Source of the DNA: Panorpa germanica
Lineage: Eukaryota > Arthropoda > Insecta > Mecoptera > Panorpidae
Assembly (NCBI GenBank): GCA_963678705.1
Contig: OY783221.1
Coordinates: 12,648,001 to 12,712,000 of the forward strand
Reading direction: 5' to 3'
DNA: 64,000 bases
This document shows, piece after piece, positions 21,636-33,361 of this stretch. Numbering within the stretch: position 1 is the stretch's first letter; each line of letters opens with the position of its first letter. The notes under the pieces were generated by a model, which did not search any database, was not told where the DNA came from, and saw only the letters and a list, made by a program, of their open reading frames with translations. The translations under genes were made by a program, and so were the position numbers.

Positions 21636-21744
21636 AATACTATACAAAAGTATTTAAATACATATATACAAATAAGACACAATAAAATTCCCTATTATGC
21701 TATTGTTAAAAATTCTATAGTCACGAAACACGGCTCGACTAATT

Positions 21745-22130
21745 TGTCGTAAATTAGGTACCAAAGGTAGCCCATATATAAAATTTCAACTTTCTGGCAC
21801 AAATTTTACCCTCAGCGAAAACTGCCGTTGTGCCCTCAAATAAAATTTTTGAATTTATAATATTTTTTTTGAACATGATGTTCAATTATTACACTATCCA
21901 GAATTTGAGCTTTCACCAAAGTTTATTAACGGGCACTCAAATTTTCTAGGCGCCTCCTTTTTTAAATGTTAAATTTCTAAATTTTGAAATATGTTTGCAT
22001 TCAATAGCGTAACATACATGCAAAATTTCACCTTTCTATCTTTTACGAATACAAAGTTAAACAGCAAAAAAGGCCCACTGAAATAGGAAATTTTCAAAAA
22101 CTTCCCTGGAGCCGTTTTCGAGCTACTACA
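21745..22130 (-). repeat. Family F dispersed repeat, reverse copy
   Basis: The reverse complement of this stretch aligns with 11845-12170; block order is conserved while spacing and sequence differ by small indels. The class is unknown. Confidence 0.6.
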
Positions 22131-22136
22131 CTAAAT

Positions 22137-22551
22137 GCACAACTAAATGTACGTCACAACCGATGGTTTGCCATTACTTATATACAATGAGACGCACACG
22201 GGTGTGTGTGTGTGATACGTCATTTACTACTGCTCATTTAATCAGCTTGCTAAATTTAACAAATAAATTTAAAATAAATTTTAAAAACAATTTAAACAGC
22301 TGACTTGTGTATTTCATGAAGTATTATATTACGAAGGTAGATTCCTTCTAAGGTAGATCTTGATTCCTTATTCTGTGACTTATTATTCATATCATTCAAA
22401 AATTCAAGTTTGATATAGCTATAACTACTTCTTTTACTACACTTTTTATAACTACCACTTTTGGATATTTAAAAAAATTAAAAATGCCAATATACATATA
22501 TTTCAATCGAAATTTAAAAAAGCGCTTCCCAATAATAATTTCACAAGCCAA
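22137..22551 (+). repeat. Old family A MITE relic
   Basis: It shares gagacgcacacg, gtgtgtgatacgtcatttact, cagctgacttgtgtattt and the ending aataatttcacaagcca with the relics at 3561-3944 and 32078-32687. The left end is not clear because it abuts the family F repeat. It includes a short GT run at about 22201-22214. Confidence 0.45.
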
Positions 22552-23298
22552 TAGATTTTCTTTTTAAATCCCGTCATCCCTCAGTTTATTTTAAACGTAG
22601 TCCGACTGTCCTAGCGCCCAGTGACTGACACATTTACGAATATCAACGGAGCCGAGTCGTTAATATTTAATTTACTTGACTTTGATGTTTTTTAGTTAAA
22701 TTTTTAAAATGTTTTAAAAATGCTGGACGAAGTGACAATTTGGAAATGGTATAGACGAGTTGTATACTATAAATGTACTATTAATTATTAAAGAATAGGT
22801 ACATTTTTTATTTGAAATACATCTTTGGAAACGGACAATAGGACAAGTAGCGACAGACCCTTCTCTCTTCCCTCATCTCACCCCATTCGTAGCTATTCAC
22901 GGGGTACGGGGTAGCGATTGGTTTGCCGAAGTGTTTACCCTTGTCATGACGCGTAGTTATTTTATTCCTATCAAATCTACCGCGAAAATAAACCTGATAC
23001 AGATACGGGATGCTGGATGCGTTGGATTGACTGCTTGACACTTTTTTACCTAGTAGATAAGTTCGTTGACCCTTTATTTGGATTTACTTTTAACACCCCT
23101 TATGCAGTGTACAATTGTACATTGACAATGTCGAGTACTTGTCAATAATTGTGGCACTTGTAATTCTATTTCTATTTTACTGTCGGCAAAATGTCAAAGA
23201 TTTGTCCCAAATGTGTCCATTTCTTTATTTAGGTTAAAGTGGACGTAATTTATTAATACGATAAGCAAAGTACACTTTCAAATATTTCCAAATTCATT
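22552..23298. other. Intergenic, nothing recognised
   Basis: No convincing gene or repeat. The stretch 22830-23040 is open on the minus strand but shows no domain. Confidence 0.4.
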
Positions 23299-23549
23299 CC
23301 CAGTAAACAAATTAGTGAAGTGTCCTGTTTTGTGACGTTTCTATCACTATTGCACTTCAATTATAGTTCGCATCAACTTTATCTTCATTTGAATTCCGAC
23401 AGGTGTAGTTGTTTCGCCATTTGTAGCCGATAAACAGACATCTCATATTCACGACTTAAAAAACTGAACTGTAAATGAACTATTTCATAACAAAAAAATC
23501 ATACGCAACTTCAATATGATGGCAAAGTGACTCCAAAATGTTTACTGGA
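23299..23549. repeat. Family B MITE (251 bp)
   Basis: It starts cccagtaaacaaattagtga and ends ctccaaaatgtttactgg. It is the same short form as 50068-50321, with the shared inner blocks tttgtagccgataaacagac and gatggcaaagtgactcc. Confidence 0.75.
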
Positions 23550-24779
23550 TTACAAAAATTGGATTTATATTTATTGGAAAAATTGGATGGATTTATAAAT
23601 ATCTTTTATTAACTGAACATTGTTTATTCATTAAGTTAGGTTATGGTATGAGGAAAAGTCTATAAATAGCAGTTGAATATGAATTAAAATTAATTTTATT
23701 AAGCTTCTTTCACATAATTATATAATAAAATAAAATCCAATAAAATATCTCTTTCATTAGAATCATATAAAGTAATTTTTTCTGTCATCGTAATCTTTAA
23801 GTTTTGCGTTATGTTTAAACATTGCGCTGAAATGCTCAACAACGATTACTACGACGCAACTCTTCAGATGGGCGCAATTAATGACGTCATTAGTGACGTT
23901 TTGAATATTTTTCGAGGGAGGGGTGGGGTGTGTCAAAGTATATATGGATTAACCTTTAATCTTTAAATAAATTTCTTCAGATACTATAATTCGTAAGAAG
24001 GTCTATCTAACAAGTTTTATGATAATGTTGGTTGTGTTTTTAAATAGTAGTAAAATAAATCAAAATACGGTTTACTTTAGATAACATTGTTTACACAGCA
24101 CGTAAACCTGTTTACACACCACATACCTGTGCTTAACGAATATTAAGTAGAAATTTGAGTCATTGAGCCACTTTATTCTATTTATTCAATCAATAGTTTA
24201 ACGAGGTATTGACATCGCCAAGGTAACAACAAATAAACCTAATGATGCACTTAGTTTCAATCTATTAATCACGTTTGTGTATTTATACAAACTGGTGCAA
24301 ACGCATTTGTGTAAATATTAAATTAATATACCCGCTAAACACAAAACATAGATGTTACCTTACACTAATGTTTACTTAAGCTAAAGCTAGTCTATTCTAG
24401 AACCCTTTAATCCTTAAAAAGGATTATCTTCTTTCTATAATCTCTATTTCTTATTTCATTATATTTTATATTATTTATTAGGTTTTATAATCATCAAAAA
24501 ATGTTCTTAAGAAGTTTTATGAGTATTCTAATGCGCAAAAGCGCAGATTTATTTCTCAAAAGGCGGTAAAAATAGCTTTGAAAACGTTGTTTATTAGATA
24601 AAATCGTTTACATAATTGGTTACTTTTGTTATGTTGTAGAAACCTTAAATACATATAACTGAGCAGGTTATTTTATGAAGTTTAACATAATTTAGCATGC
24701 AATGTAGGCATGTTGTGTGCTACACCGCTGCATAATAAGTTTATAATTATGTATGTACATAATCAATTTAACTTGATAA
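23550..24779. other. Intergenic; CRE-like palindrome
   Basis: No gene. aatgacgtcatta at about 23880-23892 is a perfect CREB/ATF-type palindrome with a second tgacgt 8 bases on. Two tgtttaca sites at about 24088 and 24110 fit forkhead factors. These are motif matches only. Confidence 0.3.
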
Positions 24780-25632
24780 CCCAGTAAACAATTTGGTGAA
24801 GTGCCCTATTTGGTGAAGTTCGAGTCACTCGTACAATTCTATTCTAACGCTTTACAAGTTCTCTACCTGTCACAGATTTTGTGTTAGTTGTTAGAATTTT
24901 TTCATAATAATATTCTCTCTTTTTCCAACATCATTCATTAAGTATTTCTGTTTCTTTCCCACATGGATATATTTTTCTTAAGTTCACTTTCATCTCATTT
25001 ATTCCAAAGTGAGAGAGAAACGAGATACGGTTAGACAAGTAAAATATATTTTTCACCGTTACACTTGTATAGTATTTTGTTCAGTACAGTATGTTTAAAG
25101 TATATGCTATCCTTTTTCAACAAATATTTCTTTAATGGTAATAGACAGACGCTATCTTCCTCAATCCCCGAATATAATGTATATAAACGAAGATAGTACC
25201 TAGCTATGGTAAGACAGAGGTTTTAAACCTAACGCAGACCTGCCGATCGTGGATTTTTGAATCACCATTCAATGTAAAAAACTAATATAACGAGTATTGT
25301 TGAAGATGAATAATATTCATTAAAAAAATCACGATCCGTACTAAAGATTACATCTATTTATTTCTTCATTTAAATATTTATATTTTGCAGACTCTAAAAA
25401 GTAGAATTCCATTAAGTTTTATACCCCTGCTAGTGTCAAGTTCATAACTCCGGTCATAAATCATAAACCGACTCCGCTTTTAATTCAGCAGTGAACCGTC
25501 GTTGCGATCTCTGTAGGTCATAAAAAGGGCCTTTCCTATGAACGACTGAATAGAAAACGAACACGTTCCAGACAAAAAACTCATGATATGTAATAGAAAT
25601 TAAGTAGAATTTACTCCAAAATGTTTACTGGG
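24780..25632. repeat. Family B MITE, long form (853 bp)
   Basis: The first 180 and last 190 bases match the 367-bp copy at 21269-21635 closely. The middle adds about 485 bases. Part of that middle (gagagaaacgagata, ccgttacact) is also seen in the 32903-33361 copy, so the long form is probably nearer the parent and the short ones lost sequence. Confidence 0.7.
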
Positions 25633-26072
25633 AAGTACCAACCCCAGAAAATATATCTCTAGTCCGGGATATATGAACCCGAAGACATAGCATTTCATTA
25701 ATTTAGACATTGAATTTAATATACGTTTTCTTTGTTTTTAGATCTTTACAAGGTCCAATGTTTCTAAAGTAAAAAGAACTATACTATATTACAACTCCCA
25801 AAATGCAGTATGATTTAATTTTAAAAGAAGTTCAATGTTAGTTTGTGAAAAACAAAGAGGTAAAAACAATAATTTTGATTAAAAATAGTTATTTTAATTA
25901 TTCTACGTTTAATTTTGTCCAACCGCCACGCATCAACTAAATTAACTAAACTGAAATTAAAACACGAATGTGACAAGGAATGCCTATTCTGAAAACCTGA
26001 AATCTAGATTAAAATATTTAATGAAAACATAAATTAAATATCAAAACAGTGAGTATGAGGCTTTATATGTAG
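25633..26072. other. Intergenic, nothing recognised
   Basis: AT-rich, no gene or repeat seen. Confidence 0.4.
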
Positions 26073-26080
26073 ATACCATT

Positions 26081-26372
26081 CAGTGGCGTAGCGTGCCTTA
26101 GAGGGGCCCCGTATCAAAATTTGTTCGGGGGCACAAGTGATGGGTAAAGATTTTTCACAAACGGAACAAAACCGCTCGCATTGAACTATTATAATTATAT
26201 ATTGATTATACCTTATTAGTTACAATTAAAAGTCCTAGGAACTAAGCTAAGTTCGGCCTAAAAGTTTAAGTGAGATTGTGGATAACATTGTACGAATTTT
26301 TACTTACACAAGTTTGGGGCCCCTGTAGCCCGGGGGGCCCTTATCACTGATACGGTGGTAGCTACGCCACTG
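26081..26372. repeat. hAT-like MITE (292 bp)
   Basis: Ends are CAGTGGCGTAGC and its reverse complement GCTACGCCACTG. The flanks ataccatt (26073-26080) and gtaccatt (26373-26380) are an 8-bp target duplication with one change, as expected for hAT. The inside has mirror GC-rich blocks near each end (ggggccccgt and ggggcccctg/cggggggccc types). There is no coding capacity. Confidence 0.75.
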
Positions 26373-26380
26373 GTACCATT

Positions 26381-28350
26381 CTATCAGTGAAAGACATGAA
26401 AGTTTGAATAAATTGTATTGAAGTCTTTGCTTGAACTTTAGCTAAAACATAGACATGTTTGTATACCAGCCTTTAATTTCTAGAATGATCTCAAGTGTGA
26501 GATTGCCCTTAAAGACACAGTGTGATTCATAATAAACAATATTTGCACCACTTTAAGATTTAAATTGATAAATGAAGTAATTCTTTGAAACTGAGCAATC
26601 TAATGAATTGTTTGTATTTACATAAGTTTATTTGTGTGCTATGCAGTTTTCAGTTGCAGTTTGTACGCAGGATGAGTATTAGTTACTCATAAATAATGCA
26701 TGATTACGCACAAAAGCCACTCGAATATACATTGCTGACGCATTGAAAAATGCACCGAATACTACCATGTAATAAGGTACAATTTGCAAGGTTGTAAGGT
26801 TGTGATTTTGTGTGAAATAAGCGTGCCACTATCTTTTAAACAAATAATGAAACAAATGATGAATTATCAGTTGTTTATTCGAACGTAGTCACTAAATATT
26901 TTGTGTGTTTTAGATAATTCTTACTTTGATAAAATATGTGATAGGACATTAATTGTTATGGCCTTGAAAGTGTGATATGACCTTTGACTTTTATGAGCAA
27001 GGTCCAATTCAACACATGACTGTGCAGAGAAATAAACACAATTATCTTTTAATTGATTTAGTATTGTGAAACAGACAAAATTATTTATAGGACCGCCAAA
27101 TACAAAAAGTAAACGCATGTTTTATTCAATGTAACGTTACGTTTATTCTGTTACATTGTCATTAAATAGTAGTTTCAAATATGCAACTTTATAAAATTTA
27201 TATATGTCGAAAGATATAACAAATAAATATTAAATATTAAATATAAGTAACTGTGTTTAGGAGAAATTGAATGGTTTCAGAAATTTAACTTTGATTGCGG
27301 AAAAAGTTTTTAAAACTATCGTATTCCTACTCCGACGAAATTAAATACTAAGACGTGGAAGAAATGATTCAAAATTTGAGATGTAATGAAAATTTAAATG
27401 AAACTAAATTTTCGTTCTATTGTTAGATAGAAATACGTACTAAACAATAGATTTACCACGTTTATAAATTAAATTTATCTTAGATTATATTTTAACGAGT
27501 GTAGTTTCTTTATAACCTACCACATATTCAATTCTATCCTGAGGAAATCTGTCTTAGACTCTATTGAATCCAGTATATATCTGCTGAAGTCCACAAAGGC
27601 ACAATTGCCCATTTTTTTAGGTTCCTCTTTCTTAGGCTATACCGCGGAAATAAAAATATAAATACTTTTTAATCAGCAATTACGGATTTATTTCCGAGCT
27701 ATTCTTTTTCTCAGTGCAGCCTTAGTCTAAGAAAGTGGCGTCTGAGGCATTTCTTTGACAAATTTCTTTTAGACTGTAGGATAATGTTATATAATTTGGG
27801 CTTTGAAGAAAATCTTAAATTCTAAAAATGTATATTATATTTAATTCTAAAATTAACTATCAAGATCTCAATTGTCGAAATATTATTGAAGATAAAAGCA
27901 ATTAAAATCTCATTTAATATCTTTATTTTAAATACCCATATTAGTATCTATAAGTTGTAAATCATGTTTTGTAAATGTTTATAAATATATATATTCTTTT
28001 ATGTGCTAATAACTTTTGAAAGTTTATGCACTTAAATAAATATTTAAAAAAAATAATTTAACAGAATAAACCAGGATAATTGTCGAGACACAAGGTAATA
28101 AAGTCATTAAGGTTAAGATATCTTTTGAGTTAGTTTATTTGAATATTTTAGTAAAATTAATAGTAATTTAATAGCTTCGGTTTAAAGAGTTAAGCCGGAA
28201 ATTCATCTGAAGTTTGATATAGTCTATTGTCTTCAAATTTTTAATAGTCCCCAATAGTCATGCCTGCAGTGTCCAGCAGGGAGTCGTCATCTTCTAATAG
28301 ATGTACGTTTTTATTTACTTAGAAATCTTATTTTCATATGACGCACATTG
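26381..28350. other. Intergenic; one hairpin-like region
   Basis: No gene seen. About 27630-27700 has an imperfect inverted repeat (ccgcggaaataaa with tttatttccgag). The rest is unassigned. Confidence 0.4.
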
Positions 28351-28988
28351 AATGGGCTTGTGTCCTCATTTTTAGTGGTCGATTTTTCAATTGTTGATTG
28401 AAATTGATGTTAATAAATGTGTATTGGCGTGTCTATTTTACTAAATATCTAAATATTGACTGAGATATAGCAATTAAAAATTTGAATTGTAGTTTTAGCG
28501 CTAGAAATGGTCGGCCATATTTGTATGACGTGCAATGCATTTTAACGTCACTTATTTGTTGAGTAGGTCAGTTCTGTGGTAATGTTTTGTAACTGTTGGT
28601 AGTCGAAATTTCAAGTCAAGTCAAAGAATAATAAGTTTTTAATTTATTTAACCCTGCTAAGGCAGACATAATATTGAAATTTTATTGTTCCTTGAAATAA
28701 TTGTAAATAATATTTGATATTTTGATATATAAATACATATAGCAGAGATTGATGAGCTGTAAGGTTGGTAACCTTACACAAGGATTGTGATGTCACATGC
28801 ACTTGGAATGTGTACAACGTCGAGTCCCCTAAATAATTAAAGAGACAAAATGACTTTTTTAATTGTTAATATCTCTTAACATATAAGGAGTTATTAAAAA
28901 ATAATTGGACATTTGAGATTCTAGTAACCCACTTTATCAATATATAGTACAGTTTTATAGAAATTAAGACATAGGACACAAGCCCATT
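28351..28988. repeat. Family A MITE (638 bp), whole
   Basis: It starts aatgggcttgtgtcct and ends aggacacaagcccatt, a 16-bp perfect inverted repeat. It aligns throughout with the opposite-oriented copy at 47793-48431 (639 bp) and with 49667-50494. No coding frame. The flanks do not give a clear target duplication, so the superfamily is open. Confidence 0.8.
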
Positions 28989-30187
28989 ACTAAAGTATTA
29001 AATTCATTTATAACTATGGTAAAGTTTATTCAAATGAAGCTTCACCCATGACGATATCCCTTAATGAGCAGAGCAACTAAGGTTGTTACAGAACTACGAC
29101 ATAGAGAACTAAATAGAACCATCAGAAACGTGTCTATTATCAATTCAATTTATTTTTCAATTACCCTTATACAATGGTTTTGTCTGTAAACATTTCAAAC
29201 GTAATATACGGATTCATGCGTATAGGCACCTATACGCAAAAGCGAATTATCATACAAAATTCATAGTACGCTAATAGGGCAGGGCTCTCTCTCTCTCCTT
29301 TGGTAACTAGTCCTTGTACGAAGGACGAAGGACTAACAAAACCATCACACATCTCCAATAGTACCAAGAGCAGGAGCAGGAGCTTTAACCAGGATACGAA
29401 TCCAGGAGAGTATATATAGGGGAGAAATGGTGGATCTTTCCAACAACTCTAGATGGAGATCCTTTGCCGGTCCTGGAACTCCTGGAACAGTCCTGAGCCC
29501 CTGGGGACTATGTCCACCGCGCGGACCTAATTTAAATTCACCACCCAACCTCCCAGTCTCTAACTACGCAGCCTCCTTCCTATTTCTTCATGTTTATACT
29601 AACCCCATACTGCCTGCTTGCCTGACTGCCCGACTGCCATAGCCCACAGCAGTTCACAAGCCCTATATAATATAGAAGAGGTATTCTGTAGCAGAATGTA
29701 AGACTGCTTTCACTTTCTGGAATGAATCTCACGCGTTTGTACTCATCTTGAGGAAATATGCAGAATTGTATTGAAAATTATTCTTGTTCCAAATTTGTAT
29801 GAAAAATTTCGTAGTTATGCCTTAGTGGAAGATTCATAAACTTACTCGTCCGAAATCTTGGTCTATCTATATTCATCATATCGCCAACCACTGATCGTCC
29901 CTGATAATATTTGCTGGAAATATACGCAAATTCTGACTAAGTGCAGAATCGAAAGAAATGTTCTTTCATAGACTTTCATAGACATAATTACATATGCTAT
30001 ACTATTCTTATTATATTTACAACCATAAAAGAAAATAAACCAAAATCATTCTGTTTCGTAACTCAACTGTCTCATGTAAAGAATTTTCCAGTGATTTTGT
30101 GATAAATATATAGTGGATAGGATAAAATCTGTTACTTGTTAATTTACTGTCAATTCAAGCTGGATAGAAGGAGATTCATCTTATTTT
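28989..30187. other. Intergenic with a GC-richer patch
   Basis: 29280-29650 is GC-richer, with a CT run (ctctctctctctcc at about 29285) and frames open on both strands that show no domain. It could be regulatory. No gene is supported. Confidence 0.4.
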
Positions 30188-30690
30188 TAGGCATTCTGTC
30201 TTAAATCATTAAATTACATATAATTGTGTTTATAGTTCAAATTACGATAGCTCAGCGGCGACTCATACTTAAAAGAAGTTGTGGGGTATAAACTGCCGAT
30301 ATAACTAAAAAGCACTGACTCACTTATTTTTCTATAATGTATACAGAAACGAATAAGTTAAAATTCATTATCATATTATAGATTTATACCGCTCTTATAA
30401 CCTCTTTTAAGTATAAGTCACCGCCGATCTATCGTGATTTGGACTATAGTTACATTTTGTGATCCTTATTATATTTATTTATATGAGAATGTTCACTCCT
30501 TCCAAGAGAAAAAATAAAAATAACAAAAATAATAAACAAAACATGTAAATTTAAAACTCTAATGCTTCACTCTTCTTAGTACTCTTCCTCCTGTTTCTAC
30601 TCTGCCATTCTTTCTCTTTCCTCTCTCCTTTTCTTTAACTCAGTAATTCACCTCTTCTCTTCACTGCCACCATTTAATAACTACACATGA
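30188..30690 (-). mobile_element. LINE tail interrupted by a family C MITE
   Basis: On the minus strand it matches the 3' part of the LINE tails at 1020-1725 and 2640-3290 (cactccttccaagag, tgtttctac, cttcactgcc). The MITE at 30233-30446 splits it. Taking the MITE out with one TA gives the same sequence as the 2640-3290 copy across the joint. Confidence 0.65.
30233..30446. repeat. Family C MITE (214 bp), mariner-like
   Basis: The inverted ends are long, about 60 bp: TAGTTCAAATTACGA at the left and the complement of TAGTCCAAATCACGA at the right, continuing into tactcatacttaaaa-type sequence. The TA duplication at 30231-30232 and 30447-30448 fits Tc1/mariner. It sits inside a LINE tail. Confidence 0.8.
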
Positions 30691-32077
30691 GATGAGATTC
30701 ATCTCATTTACTTTATTATTTATGAAAACACCATACTGTACATTTGTACTGGTCTCAGCGTCTGTATTGTTTTCCTCTCTTATCGTTTCGCCACCAATAA
30801 AATAATAAACACAAAGTATATATGCAAGAATTCAAGATTATTGGGATCTGTGCGACAAGAAGTAAATAAAGATTGGAGACATAGCAAAATGAATTCTCTC
30901 TATCCAATTTCCTGGATGTTTGTTTTCTCACAACGACTTTTCTCCAACACTGTTAAGCATCCTCGCAGTACAACGAATTTCATACCATCCTCAACATGTG
31001 CAAATGCCATCTAGCTACAGAATTGCTTCTTTGGTCCATGTGTGTTCGCATTTTGGGGGGTGATAAGACGTGCCTTTGGCAAAGAGAAGTTCGGGGTATA
31101 ATAAGAGGAAATTTAAGGGAGGCTACTAAAACCAGGGGCCGTAAAGGGGGGACATGGGGTTGAGAGGTTGAGGGGGGTGTATATTGATCGGTCAAACACA
31201 ACCCCAACCCCCCCACATGACCACCCCTTCTCTGGACTGTACTGTACATGTAGAACTGGAAACGTGATACATATATGCCCGTCTCTGTGTATGTGTGTTT
31301 GATCTTGCGATCTGCATATTCAGTGAGATAAGAGGGTTGTCCTGGTGAATGTTTATAGAAGGAGTTAGGGTGTGAGGAAGGAAGGGGGTTTGATTTTAAC
31401 CCTCCTGCTTTTGCTTTTGCTTTCGCTTGTGTCCGTAGCGGGTCCGTGCAGCCCTTGTAATGCTTCTGGACTGGACCGTTGGCGTTCTAGATGGAGATGC
31501 TGGTCGTTGGATGCCCTCTAGGAGGTGGAGAGCGCTGGAGAGTAGAGGACGATGCTGCGTTACGAAGGCCGAGGACGAGGACGAGTCCGAGGACGAGGCC
31601 GTGGACATCCTACTACTCTAGATGGTCGGATCGGCACGTTTGAAATATTAATATAGAACGAATATTTACATGCTATGTTTTTGTTTCAGCATAACTCATC
31701 TTTTATCAAGGAAATTTATGCATAGTATTAAAATATATAAAGCAAATGTATTTTGAATTTACGTTAGCCCTTATACCTTTATAAAATTCAAAAATTTAAT
31801 AAAGAATAAAAGGATTTGATGTATTTTAAAACAAATCTTACCGGTATGGTTCTAATAAACGGGTTCTACGTTACGTAGAGTGGGAGGGCGAGGGGAAGAG
31901 TGAAGCAGTGGACCGATGGAAGGTCCATGGTACGTACAGATGAGGGATGTATAAATATTACGTAGAACTCCTACACCAACACTCGGAGGTGATTGCTGAC
32001 TGGATAATGATATCCAGCGAATCCACAAGGTGTCAAATACGCGCTGGACAGGATGAGAACATGCTACATGCACTGGG
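30691..32077. other. Gene-free stretch with GC-rich patches
   Basis: Patches at about 31010-31240, 31400-31640 and 31860-32070 are GC-rich with runs such as taaaggggggacatgggg. Frames in them read as simple Ser/Pro/Arg-rich sequence and no domain was found. Candidate regulatory DNA. Confidence 0.4.
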
Positions 32078-32687
32078 ATTGCGAACCAAGTCTTAATTTC
32101 TATGAAACGTACTATATATTGATAAAATTGGTTAACAGGCTCAACAAGGCACTTATATTTTAGGAGATAATAAAAATTAATAAATCCTCTTTCTCCTTTA
32201 CTTATGTAATCTATCTGTATATGCTGGATATGTCGTTTAACACTAATAGCTGGGTTTGTATCCCATCAAGTATTATATTACAAAGGTTGACAACAAGGAA
32301 GAACAGTCCCGATTACTTATTATAGTTCAAATTACGAGAGTTCGATGGCGACTCATACTTAAAACACGTTGTGGGGCATAAACTGCCGATATAACTAAAA
32401 ACCACTGATTCACTTATTATTCTATAATGTAAATAGAAACGAATAAGATAAAATTCATTATCGTATTATAGATTTATACCGCTCTTATAACCTTTTTTAC
32501 GTATAAGACGCCGCCGAACTCTCGTGATTTGGACTATAGTACTTATTTCGTATAATACAAACGGAAAAACTGAAATTTCAATTCGATATAGTTGCATATT
32601 TAAAAAAATAAACACGCATACATAAATTAATATTTATTTCAATCAAAAATTAAAAAACGACCCCTAAAAAATGAGTTCACAAGCCTA
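32078..32687 (+). repeat. Family A MITE relic with family C MITE inside
   Basis: The left part begins gcgaaccaagtcttaatttc and the right part ends atgagttcacaagcct. The order of blocks matches the family A relic type. The family C MITE at 32333-32536 interrupts it, so family C moved after family A had inserted here. Confidence 0.55.
32333..32536. repeat. Family C MITE (204 bp), mariner-like
   Basis: Starts TAGTTCAAATTACGAGAGTT and ends CTCGTGATTTGGACTA, with TA on both sides (32331-32332, 32537-32538). It is very close to 30233-30446 through the middle (gttgtggggcataaactgcc, gatataactaaaaacca). Confidence 0.8.
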
Positions 32688-32902
32688 ATACCTTTGTCTA
32701 ATAGTGTTGTTGATAATGAACGGGACCGCCTTCAACATGAAATGGTTTCTCAGGGTCAGTGGTACTATATCTTTGTGATGCTTTCTATCATTTTTATTTT
32801 CGTCGTGCCATCCGTCTCATAAAGATTGTGCTGCAGTTAACGCATTGGATTATTGAATGAAACGCTGAATAGAAGGGAAGCAGAAATGTTGTGTGTGCTG
32901 AA

Positions 32903-33361
32903 CCAAGTAAACATTTTGGTGAAATGGCATAGCTAATAGCTAATTAAAATTCCAGTGAAGATATCAATTCTATTTCATTAAGATTTCAGATGAATGTCAC
33001 ATATAAAAAAGAATTATCAGAATCTTTTCATAAGAATATTCTTTCTCTTTCCAACATCATCCATTTAAATGGAGATACAGTTGTTGTCTCTTTTTCATTG
33101 GGAAATATTTATTTTAGTAGAGTTAAAATGCCAATATCATAGAAAAAGAAACAAGATATATCTGTCTCTGTTACACTTTAACGGTTTACTTGCAACTTCA
33201 TTCAACGGTACGGTAGTGAGGCCAGGTGAAGTGATTTTGTCATTTGTAGTTCATGTCACTGACATTTGCTTGAACGAGTGAAATCAAATTGAATTGTTTT
33301 ATGACAAAAAATCACACGCATCTTCAATATGATGTCAAAGTGACTCCAAAATGTTTACTAA
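32903..33361. repeat. Family B MITE (459 bp), diverged
   Basis: It starts ccaagtaaacattttggtga and ends gtgactccaaaatgtttact. The outer bases differ from the CCCAGTAAACA consensus, so it is older. The inner part shares the ttccaacatcat and gaaacaagatat blocks with the long copy at 24780-25632. A short open frame at 33069-33281 lies inside it and is not a gene. Confidence 0.6.

Noticed and set aside
31396-31608. Minus-strand Ser-rich 70-aa frame
   Set aside because: Low complexity in a GC-rich patch; no homology signal.
33069-33281. 70-aa plus-strand frame
   Set aside because: It lies wholly inside a family B MITE.
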